From Plantago ovata (lineage: Eukaryota > Streptophyta > Magnoliopsida > Lamiales > Plantaginaceae): a DNA stretch of 64,000 bases. The stretch's first letter is position 1. Every line of letters starts with the position of its first letter. Below the pieces are notes generated by a model. It was not told where the DNA came from. It made no database searches and saw nothing but the letters and a program-made list of their open reading frames with translations. Of the stretch, positions 56,227-64,000 are shown piece after piece. Where the stretch lies: assembly GCA_028274465.1 (NCBI GenBank), contig CM051457.1, positions 74,808,496 to 74,872,495 of the forward strand, read 5' to 3'. The position numbers and the translations under genes are program-made.

Positions 56227-58742
56227 TGTAACGGTACAGGTTTTGAAATCAAAATAAATTCTTGAAAAAGAAAATCCAAAATAACTTTAATAGCAACGGT
56301 CGGCAATTAATGCCAAAATAATCTTTGGCGCGCACAGCGCTAACAGAAACAAGCAAATAGCTAACGATAAACTTAGAATTCAAATGAAACAACAAGTGAA
56401 GACAGTAAAAAGTTCATCTTCTTATTTTGAAATAAAATCCCAAGACACCCCAGATCCTTCTCTCAGTCGCTGGCATCCTAATCGCGAACATCCTCAGCAG
56501 CATTTAGAAGGAAGGAATTTTGAAAACAAGAGAGTGTGAGGTAAAGGATCTCAGTGAGGTTCTACGTTAAAAACAGAAAGTAAACAGTTTTGAAATCGAA
56601 ATCCTTTTCAGAAAAACAAACAAACAGAACAGTCACATAACAAAATAACAGAACAGATAAGTTGAAGACCGTTGGTGCAGCCCGCCTTATTGCTCCTACT
56701 CCCAGAATGCCCTTATAACTCCCTCTAGAGGGTGCACAACTCCGAACAGAAACAGAAACCCCCGTGTACTTTGGGGAAACAGAACCTACGACCCTAATAG
56801 ACCTCAGTGACTTCTGCCTCGTGCCTAAAACGGATTAAACTAGGCAATAATCAAGCAAACCCGATAGTTCTCTACTACCCAAGCCTACCTAATTACAACC
56901 TAATCGACCGGTCACACAGAAACAGAACAGATAGAGAACAACAGATACAGATAATCAACACCGAGAGGTGTTCCTGCAGAAAAGTTAGTCTAGAACAGAG
57001 TAGCAATAAACAGAAAAGTAAATAGTCATACTTAGGACTTAAATACTTTTACGCGGAAGCATACAGTAAAACAGTATAAGTAATAGTAGGTACAAGTTGT
57101 CACATATCCTTCCAGTTTTTCGCAAATAATAGGTTTAGGGGTGAACACTCACCTTAACTTGCGAGCAAAAGATCTCCAACGAGTAATGAGCTTACGGGTT
57201 ATCGGACAACGGAGAACCTAAAAAGAAAGTACTAATTACACTTTAGAAGTCGAACGGACGGAAGGAAAAAAAAAGGTTGAAAAAGAAATGGTAAAGACGG
57301 GGTTCGAACTCGGGACCTCTAAGTTAGTCAAGTAAAGACCTAACCAACGAGGCTAGCAAGTCAAGTCATTACTAACTTACAAAAACAGAAACTAAGTTGA
57401 AGCATTTTCAGAAACTCTTTCGGTTTTCAGACTCTGGAAATTACCAAAATACCCTTAGTGGTAAATTGCAAAAAGATCCTTTTCAAAATCAGAAAGTTCA
57501 AACAAAACCAGAAGTTTCCAAACATACAAATCAGTCCTCAAAGAATAAAATGATTTACGAAAAAGTCTTCTATCAGTCAACTACGGTCAAAGGTAAATTG
57601 CAAAAAGGTCCTTTAGGTTTTCAGATTTCCCAAATCAGTCCACAAAGTTCAAATCAATATCATTAAAGTCCAAAACAGTCCTTTTCGAAGTCAACAGAAA
57701 ACCAAGGTCAACATACGAGGTCAAAACACAAGTCCAACAACAGCAACAACAATCTAACAATCCTAAGTCCCGGTTCTCAGTTCGAATCAAAATAACACGG
57801 TCAGAATGAACAAGGGTAAAATGGTCCAGGGGCAAAAACGTCCGAAACAGAATATGAATTTCGAATCGAAAGAACAGTAAAGGAAATTGATTTTACCTTC
57901 GAATGGGAATAGAGTCAATCTGCAAATCGAATAAATCGAAAAGAAGAGAAAATCAAAATGAGATTCGAATCGAATCACAATCAAAATTGAATTCGAAACG
58001 GAAGGACAGAACCAACTTACGATCGAAATCGAAATCAACGGATGGAAGCAAGCGGCGGCGGCGGAACGAATTGGCGGCGACGCGAACGGAAAAGGCAGCG
58101 ACGGACGGCAATTCGCGGTGGCGGCGCACGAATCGGAGAACAGAACAGATCGGCAGTACGGTCACGACGCGGCGGCGGATGGAACGGCGATCGTACGGCG
58201 TCAGGCACGGACGGACGGCTCAGGAACGGGCGACTGGAACGGCAACGCGGGCGAGATGAACGCAACAGAGACCGGATCGATCGATCAACAAGGCACGACG
58301 CGGCGACGGCTGCGCGGAGTCAGGCGGACGAGACGGACAGGGACGACGGTGGAGGACTGCGGCGGCGGCGAAGGAGTCGGGCGGAACAGCAAGCAGCAGA
58401 TCTCTCTTTCTCTCTCTTTCTTTCTTTCTTTCTTCTCTTTCTTCTCTAAACGTTTTGACGGCAATGAAGGAATGAGGAGAGAATACTGATTAATTAGGGT
58501 TAGGGTTAGTCATAGTGGGCAGGTCAACAGGCCTTTGACTGGGCTAAAGAATTGGGCCAACAAGAGGTCAGAACGGTCCAGGTTTCCAGATCGATCCAAA
58601 CGTAATGAAACGAACTAGCTTACGCGAAATTAATTAAATAATTATTGAATAAATAATTTACTCTGATAATTAATTAACTAAATTAAATAATTAAATAATA
58701 AAATAATAATTAAATAAATAATTAAAAAAATGGGGTTTTACA
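56227..58742 (-). repeat. Tekay/Del-like Ty3/gypsy 3' LTR, minus strand
   Basis: In sense (minus) it starts TGTAAAACCCC at 58742, directly after the polypurine tract TTTTAAGGGGGGAAGA, and ends CCGTTACA at 56227; 2516 bp, the long LTR usual for this clade. The inverted ends are TGTAA/TTACA. It contains a GC-rich stretch 58040-58390, a CT-rich microsatellite at about 58397-58450, and a degenerate tRNA-like segment on the minus strand around 57300-57362. The left flank ACGTC is a presumed target duplication. Open frames in the GC-rich part are not credible genes. Confidence 0.8.
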
Positions 58743-59375
58743 CTCTTCCCCCCTTAAAAGAATTTGGTCCTCAAATTCGCACCTGAAAAGTTGAAGAGCT
58801 CGGGATACTGCCGGCGCATGTCATCCTCGCTTTCCCAGGTTGCCTCCTCATACTGATGATTGCTCCACAGAACCTTTACTTGCTTGATTTGCCGATTACG
58901 GAGCTATAGCACCTTCTGGTCTAGAATACGAACCGGTTGCTCCACATAAGACAAATCCTCCTCAATGATCACCTCATCGGGTTGAATCACGTGCGACGAG
59001 TCAGGGTAGTACTTCTTTAGTTGAGACACATGGAAGACATTGTGAATTCCAGTAATAGTAGTGGGCAGTTGCAACCGATAAGCCACAATGCCAACTCTCT
59101 CAATGATCTCGTATGGACCCACATATCGAGGGTTCAGTTTAGCTCTACGACCCATACAAACAATTCCCTTTCTCGGAGATAGCTTGAGAAAGACAAAATC
59201 ACCCACTTCAAATTCCAAATCTCGCCTACGATTATCGGCGTAACTCTTTTGTCGACTTTGAGCAGTTGTCAATCGGTCTCGGATAAGCCTAACCTTTTCC
59301 AAGGTTTCTTGTATCATCTCGTTGAGAGTCCTCTCTCCAGCTACTGGTGTAGAAATTCGGTCCTCCAAATCCCAA
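58743..59375 (-). pseudogene. Tekay/Del-like integrase C-terminus with chromodomain remnant
   Basis: Minus strand. The integrase tail reads LNEMIQETLEKVRLIRDRL, QKSYADNRRRDLEFEVGDFVFLKLSP, KLNPRYVGPYEIIERVGIVAYRLQLP and IHNVFHVSQLKKYYPD. A TAG at about 58904 then interrupts the chromodomain-type end (KVLWSNHQYEEATWESEDDM, YPELF), which reads on in the same frame to about 58757. The GPY/F motif and chromodomain identify the chromovirus group, which uses this end to target chromatin. The upstream part is cut off at 59375 by element H, whose LTR supplies the first codons of the open frame. Confidence 0.85.
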
Positions 59376-60601
59376 TGATGGACGCGAGATTTGTCAGGTC
59401 CCGGTTCAGTCAAATAAATTTGTTCTTTAGCCGTAGTGTAGCAGTAGAATGACTCGAGTGTCGTTCTCTCAGGACTATAACTAGCTTTATCTATTTAACA
59501 AGAGAATATAAAACAGCAGACAGATAGCAAAAGGGGGTTTCTAGCAGATAATGGAGATTGGTGATAGTATGGTCCTTCTTAACATAATGGGTCGATAATC
59601 ATGCATAAATTCCTCGGTCTTGCATAGAGATCTTTGAATCAATCTAGTGTCCTGTTGCAAGTATTAAGCACTACGAAGATAATTTGGTCTGACTATTCAA
59701 TCACGATTGTCCTAATGTGTACCGTAATTATTCAACACTACGAAGATAATTGGTCTGATGGTCGACTAGTGTCCAATTGTGCATAATAATCAATACAACA
59801 TACGAGAATTTTGGTTACAACTGATCAACGAAATAAAGCAATGACACGGAGTATAATGCGTGATATAGCCATTAGCATGATTATCTTCCCTCGCTCAGAA
59901 TTCACATACTACCACCAACGATAAGTTTAGCTACTCATAATAGGCATGCAATCAACAGAAATCATAGAAGAAAACATGTTGATAGAATATAAAATAAGTA
60001 CAATAAAACTGTAAGATACAAAGTTACCGAAGGTTGTCAGTCTCCGGATGATTGCCGTCCTACAAGCTCCAAACTGCTATGAAAAAGTATCCCCTAAGCT
60101 ACAGAACTCCCAGGATAGGCCCCGGGAAGTTCCTACCTAAAACTATAGAGAGAGGTGAGAAAGTAGGTCTGGAAAGATATGATTTTCGGAGAGAAAACTG
60201 AGCACTATATATAGGTCCCGAAAAAACTCTGGGGCGGTTCGCCCCACGGCTTTTTCGCGGAATTCCGCGTTTTTCGACGCGGTTTTGGATTTCTTCACCT
60301 TTCCGGACTCGGTTTCTGACTTCTAGTGGCCTTCTAACCTCCAGATTCGACCCCTAGACTCCAAATCCTATCCGGAAACCTTCAGATACTCCAAATAGGC
60401 TTCTGGAACACCAGTTCCTTGTCAACTTCAATATAATTGCTCAGAAATCTTCGAATTTCAACCAAAACCTGTAAAATAAAATTTAAAGGGAAACGTGACA
60501 CTATTCTAATAAAATGTACTAAAATATAGCTAAATTAACATAGAGGATAGCTAAAATAGGTGAAAAAGACTCGAATGAATGTGTAAAATACACATTCATC
60601 A
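59376..60601 (-). repeat. Element H 3' LTR
   Basis: 1226 bp; outer end TGATGGACG (one change from TGATGAACG), inner end CATTCATCA at 60601. One GC palindrome GGGGCG/CGCCCC with loop GTT (60231-60245), and TATATATA at 60206-60213 downstream in sense. Internal duplications around 59670-59760 as in D. Confidence 0.87.
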
Positions 60602-62125
60602 AACTCCCCAAACCGAACCTTTGCTTGTCCTCAAGCAACAAAGCTAGACTCTAATACAAAAAACATGCAAGACACAAAATGGAGTTCATGCCAAATAAAA
60701 TGAACTAATCTACTGAATCTATCAAATAACATATGAACAAAAACCACATGAATCAAAGCATGAATACAGATTGAAGATTACCTCGATTGACTTATACACA
60801 TCCACATAAGCACTTATGTCATGACAAGATAGTCTCTCATAACATTCTCTACCTGGACCTAGTCAGTGACGACGTAATGATGCATGCTAATATACGAATG
60901 GTTGCCCCGTGCCTATGAAACTGAGGACTTACTGTTGTTCCACCATGTTAAGACTTTTCCTCAAAAGAGGTCGAACCAGTACTGGCTCTCATCAAACGAA
61001 GGAGGGTTCCCTATAAAAGATAACACTCCCCTATTCTACCCATCTCTCAAGTAAAGTCTTAAACTATTCACCACTTCCTGAATGGCAGGACGAGGGTGGT
61101 TTAGAAAAGATGACACTCAAGACAAAAAAGATAAAAACACGATTACGAACATTGCAAAAATGGAAAATACTCAACACTTTGCTAAACTGCTATTTGGTTT
61201 TCTTTTTTGGACCCTTCTTTGCTTTTTTGGGGTCTTCTCTTTTTTTTTCTTTTTTTTTCTTTCCAGATTCTTTTTTTCTTTTTCTCCTTTTGTTTCTGGA
61301 ATTTTTCTTTCTTTTTTTTCGATTTTTTTTCTAGCCAGCAGTAGCATAACAAAAAGAGAAACAAAATGACTCACACGACTTCCCCAGACCTATTCGAAAG
61401 AATAGGTTGGAGTACAAAATTTACGAAAAAGAAAAATAAACTCACGGTACGAAAATGGAAAACAGAAACAAGTCTAATGATGGTGTAACCCCCTCCCCAA
61501 ACCTATTCGGAAGAATAGGTTATAGCCAAAGGATCACACAACCTCACACTACCTCCTTCCTAGGCATTTAGCAATCTCAAAGCATGGCGAAAACTTGTTG
61601 CCTCTTAGGTACATAATCACTCGGGAAACAACCATAAGACCCTAACATGCATCATCCTATTATAAAGGCCTTCGTGAACCGCAGTAGAGAAAACACCACT
61701 AAGTGATGTCGAGACTACCAAGCTTAACTAAGTGCAATACATAAATGTGACAAGCCAAGCGAGACAGACCTCAAACAAACTCATAGAGATGAAGCATACG
61801 ATTAATGGCATAGCTAGTTGATCTACCCAATATAAAAGTTCAAAAAATTCGGCAATAAACTCCATATAAAACATGCAAAACTATCCTAGGATGAATGCAA
61901 CCTAAAAAATCTAAGAAAGCAGTAAACGTGCAAATGCAAATGCAAGCAAAGAACAAGATACTAATCGACACAAAGCCAAACAATACTTAACATCATGGTT
62001 CACATCCCATCCCCCTTACGATTCTTAAGCTAGCCCCTAGCAAAAGTGAATGAGTAATAAGAAGTGATACTAGATGTTACCGAAGGGTTTGGCCTCGGTC
62101 GGCTGAGAGTGGACATGTGGAAGGA
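60602..62125 (-). promoter_or_regulatory. Element H 3' UTR with polypurine modules and hairpins
   Basis: No gene. Minus-sense polypurine tract and TTGCTTG/CAAGCAA hairpin at 60602-60640. Sense-homopurine tract at about 61200-61325. AACCTATTC-type hairpins at about 61386-61407 (one arm has a G) and 61500-61521. Open frames across the homopurine tract in both directions are artefacts of its composition. Confidence 0.75.
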
Positions 62126-63430
62126 CTAATCATCGGGATGGTAGTCCCCATAAAAGTCACTCCACATGTCATTCATGAGCTCATTGGACTGTCGTAGAGC
62201 TTCCTGCAGCTGCTGGATGAGCTGTTGCTGCTCCCACATGTGCTGCCTATCCTCTCGGCGATGCTCCTCGAATATCTCCCAATCGCGGTTGTGCTGGACA
62301 ATGTGCCTGTCGATGTCCTGTCGCATGGATGCGTTGTTGGCATCAATTCTGTCGAAACGACCGTCGAGGTAGGTACGGAATTCGGAGAAGTCAAATCCTC
62401 CAGACCCCTGTGGTGCTCCAGCTGGTGCATGCGGTGCTTGATGGACAAACGGAATGTCTGGGATAGGGGCTTCGCCAACATCGGCCTCCATAACATCCTC
62501 ATGATCGGAATCATTTGGATGGAATGGTGCTCCTACATCAGCAGCGGCTGCTGTGGGGTTCCTCAACTGATACATGTTGAGTTGTACCTCAATGGTCGAG
62601 GGTGAAAGGGCAGCGACCTCGCAATCCCCCTCCTCAATATCATCGACCCCATGATATATGCACTAGGCTGTGATGAAGCTCGGGAAGATGAAAGGCTTCC
62701 TCTTCTTTTCCCAGTGGCGCTCGTACTCCTCATACATAATGTGCCCTATGTCGATCTGATGTCCGTCTATGAGGCAGTAGAGGAGCTCGGCGTAATAGGG
62801 CTGAATCCATGTGTCATTCTTCCTCGGAATCAAGTCGGAGATGCAAAATTTCATCATCACCTTAGCTTCGATGCTAAGGTCGCTATAACTGATCCGTCCA
62901 GGTGCTGCCCCAACTTCCGGATATCGATATTCCCTGTTGCAGATCACGTCGGTGATGTGTCTCCCTATCCCCCTAGTAATCCTCGAATACGAGTAAGCGT
63001 GGTCGCTCTCTGTGAATTCCAGGTTCCCAAAATGGATGAAGGCAGAAATGTACTCTGGGTTCCATGGTATAATCAGGCCTCGGACTAGCACCCCATTCTT
63101 CTCGTCGAGATCCGTGTATCCAGTGTAGAAATCTCGGAGGAGGCTCTCGTCGTACCCTTTGAACCTGTTGGAACTGTACCATGCCCAACTCCTTTGTGAC
63201 CCCAAACGTGACAGCGTCCTATATCCCGCTTTATCCGCCGCGGACTCAGGAATGTCAATCCCCCTATCTGGGATGATCGACCTTCCTCCGTCGGCCATCT
63301 CCTCCTCTAGCCTTTGTCGTACCTCTATCGCAGCGGCAGACAACTCGTACAAATCGTGAGATGGTTGGGAGCTTGATGCCACTCCCTTCCCCTTTTTGCT
63401 AGAGCCGGCTCTCCTTGTCCTCGGTGCCAT
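62126..63430 (-). pseudogene. Element H ORF2, plant transposon protein-like, one nonsense codon
   Basis: ATG at 63430 (MAPRTRRAGSSKKGKG), six bases after the acceptor. The frame reads through 434 codons to DFYGDYHPDD with a single interruption, a TAG at about 62663-62665 where D has TAC (FITAY). Motifs are as in D: NWAWYSSNRFKGYD..., LSIEAKVMMKFC, IDIGHIMYEEY, KRKPFIFPSFITA. An acidic, alanine-rich linker and a glutamine-rich coiled coil follow. This is the best preserved ORF2 of the D/H type in the window. Confidence 0.85.
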
Positions 63431-63435
63431 GATTC

Positions 63436-63972
63436 CTACAAACAGCAATTAGTATCTTGTACGATGCAAATCAGACCTATGCATATGTAAATATACGAGT
63501 GAACAAACGAGTAAAATTCTCAAAAATCCAACTCCTCAAGAACCCAAAGCCTAGTCTAGCTAATTCATTACGCAACATATCAATGTAACTACTAAATAAC
63601 ATATCACATTATGCTCTTGCTAACAACAAATGGCTTGAATCACAAGGTTCAATCCATACCATAAAAATCAAAATCTAGCATAAATCCTCAATCTCATGAA
63701 TCATGCATTCTACCAATACATCCATCAATTTCATATCAATAAACACATGTTTAAACATGGAATGAAAGTAAGAGAGACATTTCCTAACAAGACATATATC
63801 ATCCAATTAGCAAAAATCTCAAATCATCAAACCAAACCTAATTGAACATGTAATTGACAATGAAATACGAATCTAATCACATAAATCATCAACCCATATA
63901 TCATACAAGCCTAATTGAAGCATAAATCAAAAAATCCCCAAATTGTAAAAATTAGGGTTCATGTGATAATAC
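63436..63972 (-). other. Element H: leader intron of ORF2
   Basis: Minus strand. Donor TTTTGAG|GTATTATC (GT at 63972-63971), acceptor TTTGTAG ending at 63436, 537 bp; TACTAATTGCTG precedes the acceptor. The leader exon beyond 63972 is mostly outside the window. Confidence 0.6.
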
Positions 63973-64000
63973 CTCAAAACCGGAAATTGAATGATCTAGG

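Larger units (their letters stand above)
59376..64000 (-). mobile_element. Element H: Athila-like family, minus strand, running off the window
   Basis: 3' LTR 59376-60601, 3' UTR to 62125, ORF2 62126-63430, leader intron 63436-63972. Presumed left target duplication CCCAA (59371-59375) in the Tekay integrase. Closely similar to D in all parts. gag-pro, if present, lies beyond 64000. Confidence 0.88.

Noticed and set aside
57295..57365. Functional tRNA gene
   Set aside because: Cloverleaf pairing fails in the T arm and the segment is within an LTR.
58035..58489. Arg/Gly-rich open frames in the Tekay LTR
   Set aside because: Overlapping frames on both strands in a GC-rich stretch; no domain, and the location is an LTR.
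58490..58512. Telomere-like TTAGGG repeats
   Set aside because: Only about two 6-bp units inside the Tekay LTR; the plant repeat is TTTAGGG and there is no array.

Overview
This window is intergenic DNA from a large plant nuclear genome. Everything recognisable in it is LTR retrotransposon, nested up to five insertions deep. I found no host gene, no functional tRNA or rRNA gene and no CRISPR array. The plant assignment rests on four things: a Sirevirus-type Ty1/copia element with a third ORF after pol, an Athila-like Ty3/gypsy family primed by tRNA-Asp, a Tekay/Del-like Ty3/gypsy LTR and integrase tail, and a Cassandra solo LTR carrying a 5S-like segment. The species cannot be told from the sequence.

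Layout. (1) 1-11514: Sirevirus copy A, with an inverted gag fragment at the left edge, broken gag/pol (573-4551), a very long broken ORF3 (4552-9767), a polypurine tract and a 3' LTR (10031-11514). (2) 11515-24026: Sirevirus copy B. It starts abruptly in the middle of the protease, shares A's LTR, is interrupted by element B1 (12535-18780, Athila-like, minus strand, itself hit by a Cassandra solo LTR at 16530-16810), and runs to ORF3, where element C cuts it. (3) 24027-26037: element C, 3' LTR and 3' UTR only. (4) 26038-56226: Ty1/copia element F (LTR 26038-27434 plus 40171-40829; leader 40830-41615 plus 51375-52159; gag-pol 52160-56226). F is interrupted in its LTR by a head-to-head chimera of two Athila-like elements (D minus 27435-34977; E plus 34978-40170) and in its leader by complete element G (41616-51369, perfect target duplication ATGCT). 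(5) 56227-59375: 3' LTR and integrase tail of a Tekay/Del-like element on the minus strand, inserted in F's RNase H. (6) 59376-64000: element H, same family as B1/C/D/E, running off the window.

The family B1/C/D/E/G/H is the most interesting content. Complete copy G has LTRs, a tRNA-Asp primer site, a gag-protease ORF, and then, where reverse transcriptase and integrase should be, an unrelated ORF2 that resembles the 'putative plant transposon protein' domain. No RT, RNase H or integrase is present, so the family must use enzymes from another element. ORF2 comes with what looks like its own promoter and a leader intron of 537-604 bp, whose splice sites are kept in all five copies that reach this far.

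A second theme is RNA or DNA structure. Every family here carries short hairpins or palindromes whose stem sequence changes between copies while pairing is kept. They include GC-rich palindrome arrays just upstream of LTR TATA boxes, twelve hairpins leading into polypurine stretches, a hairpin with loop AGGCAA after gag-pro, a four-unit hairpin array with loop AGGCGGC in the F leader, and TTGCTGAA/TTCAGCAA hairpins in the Sirevirus. Nesting order by interruption: A/B oldest; B1 and C into B; Cassandra into B1; F into C; D/E, G and the Tekay element into F; H into the Tekay element.
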